Shown here piece by piece: positions 24,193-36,230 of a stretch of 64,000 nucleotides of DNA; within the stretch, counting starts at the first letter, position 1, and each line of letters opens with the position of its first letter. The notes under the pieces are model-generated. The model did no database searches, was not told the DNA's origin, and saw nothing but the letters and a program-made list of their open reading frames with translations. Both the position numbers and the translations under genes were made by a program. Source of the DNA: Polytrichum commune (taxonomy: Eukaryota; Streptophyta; Polytrichopsida; Polytrichales; Polytrichaceae); assembly GCA_950295325.1 (NCBI GenBank), contig OX485808.1, forward strand, positions 8,992,501-9,056,500, in the 5' to 3' direction.

Positions 24193-25559
24193 AAGTTCAA
24201 TCTAAAGGTCTTATTTGTATTGTTCGCTATCTGCATTGTTGTGTGTTGGTGTTTTTTCCATACCATGGGCTTACCGACTTACACTACCCTGATTCAGTGT
24301 GAGTAAAAGAATGAGTGGGGAGAAACCGACTGCTGCTTTCAGATAAACAGGTTGAAGTTAGACTTCAGGGGAATTACCGCAGAATACATGAAATATATCT
24401 GAATAACATAGGAAAAACCAATAGATCACAACATGTAATGTGCTGGACTTACAAACACTAGGATTTTTTCCATTTATGCACAAAATCTCCCCGGAACCTG
24501 GAATGAAATAAGTGCCAATTATCTGGATGACAACTGCATGGCACATCAATTTTCTGGAATAACATGGGATACCAGTTTCAAAATGATTCGTTGAACATGG
24601 CCTTTGCAACTGGTATCCGATTCTGAAACTTTCAATGAGGATCTTCGTATAAAACAATTGCGCGACGGATCAGACTATTCAAATTGAAATGATACTCTAC
24701 GTCTTGAACAAATGCTTGCTAATCGAGATCATTCCCGATCTTCCAGGTGAAATTGTTGGTATGTCAAAAGGTGCTCAAATAAGTTCAGTTCTCAATGACT
24801 GCATATAACTTAGAATGGTCTCCATTCAAACCTGCAATGGAACCTGCACATCGACTCCAAACAGGCATCGAAAATAGGTAATGTTTGTCGAATAACCCAT
24901 CTTGATTAAACTATGGTTGATTTAAACTAGATATGTGGACAACGGTGAAAATAATCTGAGTCGGCCAGAAAGAGTGGCTTGAAATTTGTGCAATTATTTT
25001 CAGAGATGGAGAAGAGGAAATGATGAGGAATGCAAGTTATTTCATGATTTTATTCACCGTAAAGAATTAGTTACATTTTCTCAAAGAAGCAAGTAAGTCT
25101 AACCCCCTACTTGTGCACTAGAGTCTCCCTAATCTGAGCATCAAAATATCCTACTCTGTTTATGGATGCATACAAAATGGTTAATAGCACCCAAAAGTGT
25201 TGCGAGTGGTCAATCACTGCATGCCACTTAACACTACACTCTTTTTGGGCCATCACTTTTACAATTAGCCATGTTGGGTCCACACAAGAATCATTCTACC
25301 CCTGGTCTAGTGCACCAAGTAGTGGTTATTCACCATTTTCAAATTTTCTACCTCAAAGGATATCTCTACTATTGCTTGGTATTGAAATGAAATAGAAATG
25401 ATTTCAAAGTCTAGGAAGCCAAAAGGTTTATATGACTAGAAGTATACCATGATTGTGTGAAACCGGTTAATTCCCTAGAGTGGTAGTGTCTGGTAGCCTT
25501 TGTAAGATAGAGGCTAATATCGACTTGATGGCCCAATTGAAAGAAAGGATTGAGACTCC

Positions 25560-26540
25560 CTAATACTATATTCTTAGATAGTCATTGAAACTTATATCTA
25601 ATGGGGTTATATAAGTGACACTCCAATACAAAGTGTGCCTCAATTTCAACCACATTATAAGAGCAAAAGCGGCATAATATGTTATGTTTAGAGATAGGGA
25701 TAGTCGATTGCTGTCCAATATCAATGGCAAGTCTATGATTGAAGGTGCAATAGGTAGCAATGATCTCATGTTGTGGTGGTATCAATGGTTGCTTCAAATA
25801 CTATTCACATTCATATTTGAGAAAAATCCTTGAGGTGGAGGTAATCTAGGTTCATCCCCAAGAGATGGAAAAGTTTCCACTCTTTAGCAAGAAAAGACCA
25901 TAGAATATGATGGGTTCTCATGGGTTTCCCAATGGATAGACCCCACAATGCCTTCCACATATTTGTCAATTTGTGTCAGGTGTCAAACCTTTGTTTGGTA
26001 AGATGTCGAGAAAGTGAGGCTGCTTGATTAATTAACCAAGTGGAGGGTAGGTGGGCAAACTTATTGGTGAAAACCTATAATTATCTTTAAGGGCATATGA
26101 TTCCATGGAAGTTCTCCAAATTCTGCCAACAAAATATGGTAGGCTGTCGAAGAACGAACTTGGACTTGAGACATCATATGTATCTTCATGCCCTTCCCAA
26201 AAACCTTCCATTGAGAGTCTTTGAAATTACCTCTTCAAATATTACTGTCATATGTGAAAATTGGAAGCACCAAAACCTTGAATAGATGGGATTTGAGTTC
26301 CCAAGATGTGACTCCAACTATAATTTCTTTCCTTCAAGTGGTCATCAAAGCTTTCATACTTGCAATCTGTTGCTTTTCACTTGATGGCTCAAAATAACCA
26401 TGTGAGTAGAAATCAATCCCAAAATATTTATATTCATGAGTTATCTCAATTTGATCCTTGCCTAGGTAATATGTCTCTTGGTTTCATTTCCTGTTTATGA
26501 TATCATATTTTTAAAATTGATATCAAGGCTAGACCAAAAT
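25560..26540 (-). pseudogene. LINE reverse-transcriptase C-terminal relic
   Basis: The minus-strand translation, broken by stops and shifts, shows typical non-LTR retrotransposon features: YKYFGIDFYSHGYFE followed by a Lys/Ala-rich helix, then VGVTSWELKSHLFKVLVLPI, then ILLAEFGELPWNHMPLK. Near the 3' end comes a C-terminal zinc-knuckle-like CRFCSYNVVEIEAHFVLEC (25690-25640). The upstream RT catalytic part is missing. The order and motifs match the end of LINE ORF2 proteins. Confidence 0.75.
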
Positions 26541-26882
26541 GAGCTCATTGCTTTATTGAGCTTTAACACAAACCATGTGAAACATCTTGTGTGAGGTGTG
26601 AACTTTGAGACTGAAGACAAGAGCATGCACCTACTTGTCCCAAGGTTATTCAAATGTTGATTAGTGCATCAGGAAAGTAACTGGAGCCACATATCATTAA
26701 ATATTGTACAAGTATCTATAGAATGGAGATGGGGTGTTCGGGGAAAAAATGTGCAGTAGTTCCCCGTGTCTGTACCAAATCAAAATTTGAGGTTTGTGCA
26801 TTGGTGTTCCAAAAAGAGTTTCACCATTCATGATGAATATCTGAGCTTCTGAGCCATTTTTAAACATAAGGAAATCTATATG

Positions 26883-26886
<4 letters not shown>

Positions 26887-26922
<36 letters not shown>
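26887..26922. repeat. Homopolymer T tract, about 36 nt
   Basis: A run of T with no interruption. Other simple repeats in the window are (CTT)n at 16409-16441, (GGCA)n at about 15658-15684, (TA)n at about 59721-59741 and many C or G runs of 8-15 nt (for example 3124, 40742, 52201, 52760). Confidence 0.9.
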
Positions 26923-27567
26923 CTAGTGATGTCAAGTTACTCACAACTTCACTTTTTTTTTAATTTTCAGATTTTTTCTTGCTTTATGTTGAGTAGACCT
27001 CTCAGTTACATGAATAACTTGCAGCATTGTACTACCAGTTATTATCAATTGAATGAAGACATTTCAATGTTGTATGTATGAAGAGGTTATATTGAATGGC
27101 GTTGAGTTAACACACGATAAGGTTAACGAAGTTATCAACAAGTTGCCTTGACATGTAACAATAGGTTCGCTCATCATCAAATTGCTTGAAAATCTGTGCA
27201 AAGAAAACATCAAGTTTCATCCATGTCTTTTGGTAACCATCCATGACTACAAACCTTGCCACCGTATACCAATTAAATTTAACACATCTGATTGAGAAGA
27301 GAGACCACATAAGGCCTACAGACCTTAAATCTCTAGTGCTGTAACGAGTGTTCACTCTAGATAAGCATATTGGAGAGCACACACTCAGTGAGATTCTTTT
27401 TGGCAAGTTCTTTAAGTTGAATCTTGGTAGATGGGAGAAGGCTTTGTCCGAAGATAGGTAACAATGAGGTGTCGACTAATAAGAGCTTGCCACTTGATTC
27501 TTGGATTTATTCTTGAAGCTAGAATAAACACAGAACGTCCTACACATGCTTGAGAATGCTATGCACC

Positions 27568-30500
27568 TTACACAGTAGTGGGGGGTGAATCTATGTCTTG
27601 AGCCTTAGACTTACTTGTGTCTGCTGATGGCTGATTAATTTTGGGCTCGTCGACTTTCGCACGCATGGTCACCCCATGAAGTGATGTCGTGTCAACAGCT
27701 TCGACAAGCTTCTCCACTTCCGCATTCTCTTTCAACAATACCCAAGCAAGTTGTCTTGTATTCCCCGGCTTTTTCGACATGCGAACCTTGGTAACGTCAC
27801 CTCCCAACTTCACAACATGCTCTTGCAGTTGCCGCCATGTCGCCGATGGGGGAATGTTCCACATGAACATGGTGGGTTTTGTAGATGTTGGGGCATTCTC
27901 TCGTGTGATCTTCTGAGCTGGCTTTTGAGTCTTTTGAGTCTTCTGAGGCTTTTGAGGCTTTTTGTTGCGAGCCGCCAGTGCGGGAAGGGTCTCATCGGGC
28001 CCCGAGGGGAGGGATTGCCCAGTTTCTCCTTCTATTCGCTTTTTCAAATCTCTTAAGACGCGAATTTGTTCTAATTTCTGTGGTGACAACTTGTCCCAGT
28101 ATATGCCTGCAAATTAACCAAGAAAGTTGACTCTGCTTCAGTGCACTGATTATGGTAAATACCGTGGGCCACGCGATTGAGCTTATTTCCACACTACAAA
28201 TATTACAGAAAATTTTGTGGGTGCACACTATTTACCAACCCAAAATACTAAATGTCAGAGGTCCACGGTTACAATATTTCTATTGGATTGAAAATAGTGT
28301 GCATTTGAAAGAAGTCCAACCTAGGAGAAGGAGGTGGGCACATGACGGGGAAATGATAAGTGGGACTAGGGTTGCACACTATTTTCCTGCGTGATGGTGT
28401 ATACTAATGTGCGCCACTTTCCATAGGGTTGCCCAGGGTAAGTCATGATATACATCTGCCCAGACTATTAAATTTAATCAATACCAAATGTTATTTGATC
28501 AAACATTGTTTCCACTTGGAAGGCTATGATCTGCTATGCCTAAAGACAGACCAGTGATTGCAGTGAGGTGTGGCATGCTCATTCTTAAATAAAAGTGACT
28601 ATTCAAGTGCTCAATGTTCAGTATTTCACCTGTGGGTTTCGGGATCTTGGTGTTGGTGTGAATAATTTGTGTTGGTGTGCAAATGATGTCGACAGGCACA
28701 TCGTGAATTAAAAGTTTCTCAACTGGAATATTTGGCACGAGCTGTTCGTCATGGACTGCAAAATGCATACGTCACTCTAAGTATAAGTAACTTATTCAGT
28801 AGATGAAGTTACCTTGCGGAAATGACTGGTTCTTCCTGCATCAAGTTCTTCTGTTAGCACCAGGTGACCCTCCTCATTCTGGCACCTCTAATACACATAT
28901 TCAATCTAAGAAACATTTAAATAACAGATCCCAACACAAAATTTCGACATGATTCAAGCCCTTTGCTGAGCCTATCAAAAGAACCTATAACAATGTCGAT
29001 AATTCTACCAAGGATGAAAAATTATGGACCAAGTTGAGTATGAGCAAAGTTGTATGCGTGGGCCAACTAATGACGCCAATCTGACAATTGACCATGGGTT
29101 TGCTCCATTCACTTGACATATTTAGGACACTATCACCTGCCACTTAGGATGTCAATAAGCGATTGCTAGGTTATCTGGTCCAATTTTACCATGTTTACAC
29201 CCGATGTCTTGATAAGCAGGCTCCAATGGGTTGCAAAAGCAAGTTGTGTTCATTACCCAGTAGTGAGTTTATTCCAGGCTCTTTACTTCCACCAAACTAT
29301 TTTACCAAGCTCCCACCTTGTGCCGTGGGAGTTTGTAGTGCAAAACCTGCCTCCTAAATCAACAGTCATTAGCAGATCATCACATACCTCTGGAGGCAAA
29401 TTATTATGTAAACATGATAAACTCTTGGAATTACTTTGTTATTGTCTTTTATTGTGTGGCACATTATTGTTACATAAGATTGATACATACATTACAGGAT
29501 AATTACATTGAACACCACTAGGTGTAAAAATTGCACTGTACACTACCCTTTGGAAGTGTGTAATGTTGGTTCTGTACAGGGACATGAGGTCAATAACGGG
29601 AACGGAAAGGTGCACCTGTTGTCACTACAAGTGTAGAATCATCGATTGCTCCCATCCATCGCAATATGCCATACTCCAACTCAGCAAACCCCTGTATAAA
29701 ACCCCCATTGTTTTCAAACGAGGGTGATTTTGAAGCTGGTCTACTAGCAAAAGTCCTATTCACTGTTAATTGTTAAAAAAGGTCACTATGAATGGCTGGT
29801 GGTCTTTTAATTCCTCGTATCTTTTTATACAGGTTAATATTTTGATGGGTGTGTTACAGATAGCGTCAATCTGTCTGGTTCCAAGAGGTTCAGGTTATTT
29901 GAAAATTCCATACTCTGCAGCTGATTGAATTACAAACTACATAGGCTTTGGAGAACCAAATTTGTTGCAGTATGCATACATGTGTTGTGAATGACTACCA
30001 TAAGTTATCCACACTACAATAGAGTCATCCAAAAAGTCCCTCAAAGAGGACCAAACTCCTTTTCAGGAACTCTTCTTTTAAGAACTCGTTGAAGCATCTT
30101 GTGTTAGAGACTAATTTTCAAAGTTGGGTGATACTCTTGGACCTCCTCTTTCAAACCAAAATCTTGGAGAGCACTTTGGATCTAAAATAGGATCTGACCC
30201 ACAGGACCCGCCATCCTAAATCCCGGCACTGCCAATGCAAGGCTAGCTTGGATTGTCAATCTTACGAAGACAGGCTAGATAACCGGTTTTTCTATAGCCC
30301 AACCTCACTTTTTTGGCATGACACTTTTAGCCTTAAGAGAGCTTGGGTAACTTTATGGATAAGCTCTCAAACTCACCTTTTAGCCAACTCACCCAAAGTT
30401 TCATCCGGAAACTTTATAGATAACTCTATCAATTAATGCCTAACAAAGAAGATAGCATGCAAAACTTGCAAAAACACATACCTGCTTACACATAACCTAA

Positions 30501-33192
30501 GACCTTGCACATTGACAACAAAGGGAACGACTTATGAGGATCGCTTGCACGTGGCTTCTTTTACCTCTCCTTTGCCAAGCCGAGCTCCAGTTGCAGGATC
30601 AACAGCCACAGAGCCAATCACAAGGAGATCTACTTTAAGGTTGTCATCCAGGCCCACAGGTTTGCCATATTTTGACACACCCATGCTTGAACATGCCTCT
30701 TGAATGTTGGGGATTGTAGAGGACTCTAAAGTTGAGAAAAAACCTGTCCTCAGTCGAGGCTGTGGTGTCAGCAAAGTCTTCCCCCCTGATCAATGTCACC
30801 CAACCCTGACCATTGAAGTTAGTGGCGATGGTTGACATTCAGGTAAGTTTTCGCCCAGATTGGTTTCCAATGATGCATGTGAGATTGTTCTGAATCATCC
30901 AAGGAGCTAATAATCACTGGTGTCATGTTGATCTGACCACTTCAACTAAGGTATGTGGTCACTCTTCTTAATTGGGCACCTATATTTGAGTGGTATATGG
31001 CAAGGCTTGTAGTTATGAGACATGTGTTGCTATGAAATTGCACAATGTCCTCAAAATATGATAACCACTCTAGGTTCAATAAAAGGGCCTATGTGGTCAC
31101 TCAGATAAAGAGAATCCTCACTTTGACCTCTAATAACTTCTGCATCTCAACTTCGATTCTGAAGCTTGAAATGACAATCTTCGTAATTCACAATTCTAAC
31201 CGGATGAGACAATTCCAGATCCTAACTAATGGCCAAAGTTTGTCTGTAAAGTTGGGAGTGCTCACAATAGGTATGGCCACAGACATTAGATTCTCATTGA
31301 AATGATGCAAAGATAATTGGCGCTTCTAGTTGAAATGGTTGTAGTTCTGAATACATGGTCAGAGCAACTGAGAGGAAGCAAAAACGCAAAGAGTTAATGA
31401 GTGCGCATACCGTCCAGGGTGAGGAAGCGGACTTGCTTTTGGGGTGTGTCGGGATTCACCTTCACACATTGCGCCGTTTGAAATGCCGGCAGACTGGCCA
31501 GCTGCGTCATCACCCGACAGAAAACTCCACAAAAATTCAGAAGATGCACTTGAACGCATTTCAACTTTGGAGATCCTTACACCTTAAACCCTAAACCCTA
31601 ATCCCAGAAGCATCATATCTGTGGATGAGGTCGTTTCGCAGTAATCTGTTCGGTAACGACATTCTTCATCAACCCAACATATCCTCTTGATGGAAGAGTT
31701 TTTTTTTTTGTTTTAAAATTTTTTTTTAGTAGGAAACGCATTGAAAAGCACAACACCAGCATATTCAGAATAAACAACCCTCCCTTGAATGTACTTCAAC
31801 TGGAACCTACTTGCTCAATTGAAGTGGTTTTGAGTTTTGAACAAGATAAACGGAAGCATCATATCTATCTGTGGACGAGTTATCATATACCGTAATTTGG
31901 TTCTATAACGACATTTTTCATCTACCCAACACACCCTTTTGATGCGAGAAAAGATTGTAGGAATGCATTGAAAACCACCGCATCGGGAGGCTGTAGGGTT
32001 TAAGGTTATGAAGAAAGGTGGGAAGATGGCAGTGGTTTCTTGCCCTTGACTGTCCTTCAACTGGAACATACTGGCTTATTTGAAGTGCTTTGAATGTTTT
32101 GACCAAATCCCGTAAGCATCATATCTATCTGTCGCTGCTGTTGTCATTTTCACCGTCATCTGTTGGGTAAGGCATTCTTCATCTACTCAAAACACCTTTT
32201 CGAGTGAAGAAAACTTGTAGGAAACGCATTGAAAACCACAGCATCAGGAGGCTGTGCGGTTGTGAAGGTATGTGAGGAGATGACAATTTCTCACCTAGTC
32301 TGTTTCACCAAAATCTGTTGTCTAGCAGCGTTCTTCATCTACGTAACACACCCTTTCGATGCAAGAAAAAATTGTAGGAAACGCATCGAAAACCACCGCA
32401 TACCGTAGGCTGTAGGGTTTAAGGATATGAAGGAATGTGAGGAGGCGATAGTAGTTTCTTTCACTTGCATGTACATCAACTGGAACATATTGACTTATTT
32501 GAAGCGCTTTTGTATTTTGAACAAAATCCTAGAAGCATCATATGAGGTTGTCATTTCACCGTAATCTGTTCTAAAGCGGCATTCTTCATCTACCCAACCC
32601 CGCCCTTTTGATGCAAGAAAACATAGTAGGAAACGCATTGAAAACCTCCGCATCCGGAGGCTTTAGTAGGGTTTTAGGCAATGAAGGGCGAATGTGAGAA
32701 GGTGGCAATATGGAAGTTTCTCACCTTCCCGGCAGCCGCTCCCGCGCCTAAAAAGTTTGGGATTCGATGATGCACAGGCCGAGGGTCCTGTGCCAAATTC
32801 TTGGACTCCAAAATATCCCACACACGCTTCCGAATTGCCCATTTCCATGCACCAGGTGCGTTGGCTTCTTCCACTTGAGATTCAGCCACCTCCGCCATAG
32901 CCTTCATGGCCTCCGCATCGAGCTTCAACCTCTCTTCCTCGCCCTCCGGGGTTTCGAGAGTGCTAATCTCATTCTGAGTGGTCTTCTGCACACGTGTAAC
33001 ATGTGAGCGAAGTTGACGACCAATTCCTCTTCCTCCGAGCTGGGTCATAGGAAAAACTCTATGACAAGATTTGGCAATCCTCGTCTTCGGAATGTGGAGG
33101 GGTGAGGATTGCAACGGCAGCAGGAGACCAGACTGTGGGACACAGAACGTGAATGTCACCATAATTTTTGATGCGTTGAGTAAATTTCGCAA
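27568..33192 (-). CDS. COG0212: COG0212/MTHFSD-like 5-formyl-THF cyclo-ligase paralog with C-terminal RRM-like domain, 6 exons
   Basis: This is a paralog of 5-formyltetrahydrofolate cyclo-ligase; the family is plastid-targeted in plants and has been linked to thiamin rather than to classical cyclo-ligase activity. Exons are 33192-32725, 31501-31411, 30785-30565, 29691-29616, 28755-28630 and 28106-27568, giving 506 aa; all phases agree. A start at 33162 ([10 protein letters not shown]) would give 496 aa and a good transit peptide. Family motifs: [16 protein letters not shown] and [13 protein letters not shown] (exon 1), [17 protein letters not shown] (exon 2), [13 protein letters not shown] and [19 protein letters not shown] (exon 3), [16 protein letters not shown] (exon 4), [15 protein letters not shown] (exon 5), [20 protein letters not shown] (exon 6). 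A Lys/Pro/Gln linker (about 375-393) then leads to an RRM-like fold at about 406-481. The animal MTHFSD protein has the same order. Intron 1 is a tandem repeat. Confidence 0.93.
28144..28478 (+). mobile_element. MITE family 'CTGATTATGATAAA', copy A
   Basis: It starts CACTGATTATGGTAAATA and shares a long interior with copies at 34466, 41603 and 46401, including 'GTGGGTGCACACTATTTACC', 'TTGGATTGAAAATAGTGTGC' and 'TCCAACCTAGG'. It lies in intron 5 of the COG0212-like gene. Confidence 0.7.
30948..31281 (+). mobile_element. MITE family 'AAGGTATGTGGTCACTC', copy in COG0212-like intron 2
   Basis: It starts AAGGTATGTGGTCACTCTTC and ends near GTATGGCCAC. The interior blocks 'TTGAGTGGTATATGGCAAGG' and 'CACTCTAGGTTCAATAA' are shared with many other copies in the window (36231, 36537, 36870, 44126, 49999). 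It lies in the intron between 31411 and 30785. Confidence 0.65.
31600..32724 (-). repeat. Tandem repeat filling intron 1 of the COG0212-like gene
   Basis: About five units of roughly 185-260 bp follow each other. Landmarks in each are GCATCATAT, ATTCTTCATCTACCCAA, AGGAAACGCATTGAAAACC, a 'GGAGGCTGTAGGGTTT' block and a 'TTCAACTGGAACAT' block. GCATCATAT starts near 31611, 31857, 32117 and 32536. The last unit runs into the exon 1 border and includes the donor context (TTTCTCACCTT on the plus strand, 32718-32728). A worn copy of that context stands at about 32286-32296. Confidence 0.8.
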
Positions 33193-34465
33193 CCACAGAT
33201 CGAATCCAGGATTTCTTCAAGCTTCGGTGACCACAGTGTTCCTCAAGGAGTACTTTGACAAAATGTACCGAGTTTATAGTGCTGCGATGAATCCTATCCT
33301 CCTTATTAAGTTAAGCCTCTTTTAGTTCGGAGTCCACTGAAGTGCATGGCAATCTACAGTCAGGAAAAAAACAGCAACTGGATTAGTTTCAAGTTTTAAG
33401 AAGTCGGTGGGTGTTTCTGTAACAACTATGCAGACTCAAATCGATTATGAGCTTAACCGTCCCCCAAAAATCCCAGACAACATTCTTAATTTTATGCAGC
33501 TGTGAGGTGGCACACTCTGCATACATAGATACATACGCAAGAAAATTCGTGGTGGGGAGTCAACTGGCCATCCTCACCGTTGATTGACACAAGACAGATT
33601 TTATTGGTGCCTTATCCATCAAAATAATTTCTGGGAGTCTGGGACCCACATGTTACAATTATCTTGTGGCGACCAATCATTACACCATTTTTCACAGGTT
33701 CTCTTATTAGCTCTGAGTTAAGCCTCGTCACATGTGTGGAAGAATTGAGAAACACACAATTTGGGGGAATGTGGAGGGGCGAGGTGAGGGAGGTGGAATC
33801 AATTGAATCATATCTTGGGGGTAACACAACTTTTTGGAAGATTCTTGCTCTTCACAGGCTGCTTGGAAGATGAACTCATTAGAAGCATTAGAAGTGATTT
33901 AGAAACAGCTGAGTTTCAAAAGGAGAGTTTCTACCCCGGGATTCATTCATCCTCTCAAATACTTCAAGCCAGGATCACAAGAAGAGTGACTCGAGAATCA
34001 ACAAGCTGATTCAAGTCAGGATCAACAAGCCGACTCTCGTGCTTCCCGCCAAAAGACAAATCTACACTCACACAATCTACTGACAAATCATCAGCTCAGG
34101 GCGCAGTAAGTAATAACCATTCTCAGCTCTCCGGAAAGGACACTGATCACTTCTTATGATGTATCCTTAATGATGCTCAGTTCTCCCAAAAGAAATACCT
34201 AATCATCACTACAGAAATAATTAAAAAATGCCTAATCATCACTGCAGACGTTGTTTGGACGGCGCAAAGCAGAGGAATCCAGATTAAGTGCTCGAGGAAA
34301 TTGAATTGGATCACCTGATTGCAAAAATGTTCGGCCCCACTTGGCCACCATTATATATATCCCCAAAATCCCAAACAAATTGAAATGCATATGAGTATGA
34401 AGAGGGACCACATCTGAACAACTCAGTGAGTGCGCACCACTGCCGCCTCTCTTCAAAGCTAAGTA
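33193..34465. other. 5' flank of the COG0212-like gene
   Basis: It holds the promoter side of the minus-strand gene. A block near 33730-33795 (GAATGTGGAGGGGCGAGG, with TCACATGTG before it) resembles the exon 1 region near 33090-33110 (GAATGTGGAGGGGTGAGG), suggesting a small local duplication. No separate gene is seen. Confidence 0.4.
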
Positions 34466-34795
34466 CACTGATTATGATAAATAATGTGGGCAGATGTTTA
34501 GTGCTAATTATCTTGCGTAACCCTATAGTGTGGTCCCAAATATACACAGTCACTTGTGAAAAAATGATAGTGTGCAAACTCTTTGTTACACTTATCATGG
34601 CCCGTATACCCACTCTTCCCCTAGGTTGGAAGTCTTTCAAATGCACACTATCATTTAATTTTCAATCCAATATGAATACTGTAGACCATTGTTGTTAAAT
34701 ACTGAGGATTAGTAAATAGTGTGCACCCATAGTATCATCCCTAATGTATTCAGTGGGAAATTAAGCTCAATAGTGTAGCCCGTGCTATATAGGGT
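34466..34795 (-). mobile_element. MITE family 'CTGATTATGATAAA', copy D (inverted)
   Basis: The sequence is the reverse complement of the other three copies. CACTGATTATGATAAATAAT is at its left end, 'CCTAGGTTGGAAGTCTTTCA' is in the middle, and 'GTAAATAGTGTGCACCCA' lies further right. It lies between the COG0212-like gene and the next repeat array. Confidence 0.7.
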
Positions 34796-34839
34796 TGTGT
34801 GTGTGCATCTGCGAATGGATTTTTATTTTTTTATTTTTT

Positions 34840-35690
34840 TATTGTTTCCCCCCGTAATGAGGCTCTTGTGCAACAGACATTTATGACAAAGAAAGTGGTC
34901 ATGTCTGGGTGCGCGCGCATTTTTGTAGCTGCAGAGAACTCCTAGTGAATGTTTGTCTTCAAGTAGTTTGCAATTCTTTCGAATGATATAAGTTTGCTGC
35001 TTCGCCCTAGTGCCTTTGAATTTTTTTCTGTTCGCGTAGTTTGGAGGACTCGGTGTAACTAATGCAAATGGACAAGAACCTGATTACAAGAGAAAACTGG
35101 GTTGTGAGCGTGCATCCGTGAATGGATGCCCCAATTCGTATGGATGCCAATTTTGTTTTTGTAATGAGGTTCTTGTGCAACAGACGTTTGTGAAGAAGAA
35201 AAAGAAAGTGGACATGTCTCAGTGCGATCGTATTTTGTTTCAGAGAACGTGGGCATGTCTTGGCGGACTATGGTCTTCTTGAAGTAGTTTGCAATATGTT
35301 CTCCAATGGCGCACCAAGAGAAACCGGGTTGGTTACGTGAGATGCGATGGGTAACCCACTGTTCTTTTGTTTGTGACGAGGTTAGGTTTTTGTAACAGAT
35401 ATTTGTAAAGAAGATTGAAGTGGGCAATTAGTTTTGCAGATTTTTCTGAATGGCATTTTCTGCTAAGTTATCCGTGAGGTGGATTGTAATCTCTTAATAT
35501 TATTCTTGAAGTAGTTTGCAATGTCTTCTCCAATGGCGCAACAAGACAAACCGGGTTCGTTGTGTGAAATGCGATGGGTAACCCAATGTTTTGTTTGTTT
35601 GTAAAGAGGTTAGGTTTTTTGTAACAGATATTTGTGAAGTAGAAACTTGGGCAATTTGTTTTGCAATTTTTGCAAATGACATTTGCTGCT
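34840..35690. repeat. Tandem repeat, about 240-bp period, upstream of the 140-aa ORF
   Basis: The block 'CTTGAAGTAGTTTGCAAT' recurs at about 35279 and 35505, with a related form near 34959. Each is followed by 'TTCTCCAATGGCGCA', 'AACCGGGTT' and 'GATGCGATGGGTAACCCA'. The block 'GAGGTT..GTAACAGATATTTGT' (also seen as CTTGTGCAACAGAC) recurs near 34868, 35172, 35380 and 35610. About four worn units end shortly before the ORF at 35806, so they may form its promoter region. Confidence 0.65.
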
Positions 35691-35805
35691 AAGCTCGCTC
35701 TGCTGCGGAAATTCCTCCTCTGTTCTCAACCGCTCGAGTAACTAACTGCTCCCACGAAGAAGAAGCAGGTTGTAGGGGTGTGCTCCTCCCTTAGTGGGGT
35801 TTTGG

Positions 35806-36228
35806 ATGATGGACGATGGCCGCAGGGTGAGAGTGCGATCATCTTCATCATCGACTGTGGGAAGCAGCGATCGCATCAGCTGGGGCGAGGAAGATCACGT
35901 TCGCACTCTCTTGGAAGCAAGGAAACTCCTCTCGCAGGGATTAAGCCCAGAGGAAGAAGAATTGAGGGACGTTTCTCTTCGGGAGAGGGAGGAGTTGCAG
36001 GGATTCTCCAAGTGGATTCAAGACACCAAGGCCTCCAAGTCGCGTAACCAGAGGTCCAAGTATCGAACTACGACCGAATTCTCCGAAACAAAGTTAGGGG
36101 GAAATAGTAGTGGTGGGAGTGTCACTTGTAAGACTGTGTATGAGCGAGAGCGAGAGCGGTGTCGTGGAGTTGTGGATACCAAGTTGAAGCATCGCACTCG
36201 GTTTGGGGATCGTCACACTACCCATTAA
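35806..36228 (+). CDS. Hypothetical protein, 140 aa, charged
   Basis: This is an intronless open frame of 140 aa starting at ATG 35806 (a second ATG follows at 35809). I do not recognise it. The N-terminus is basic and Ser-rich (RRVRVRSSSSS), then comes a helical acidic stretch (VRTLLEARKLLSQGLS, EEEELRDVSLREREEL), a polar SKSRNQRSKYR segment, and a basic end (RERERCRGVVDTKLK). Codon use and composition look coding, unlike the flanks. Its last 75 bp are repeated at about 37254-37323. The stop is followed at once by a MITE whose end imitates a splice donor. It might also be the first exon of a gene truncated by that insertion. Confidence 0.45.
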   Translation: MMDDGRRVRVRSSSSSTVGSSDRISWGEEDHVRTLLEARKLLSQGLSPEEEELRDVSLREREELQGFSKWIQDTKASKSRNQRSKYRTTTEFSETKLGGNSSGGSVTCKTVYERERERCRGVVDTKLKHRTRFGDRHTTH

Positions 36229-36230
36229 GG

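Noticed and set aside
26887-26922. T36 tract as a poly(A) tail of the nearby LINE relic
   Set aside because: The LINE relic runs on the minus strand, so its tail should lie below 25560, whereas this tract lies beyond its 5' side.
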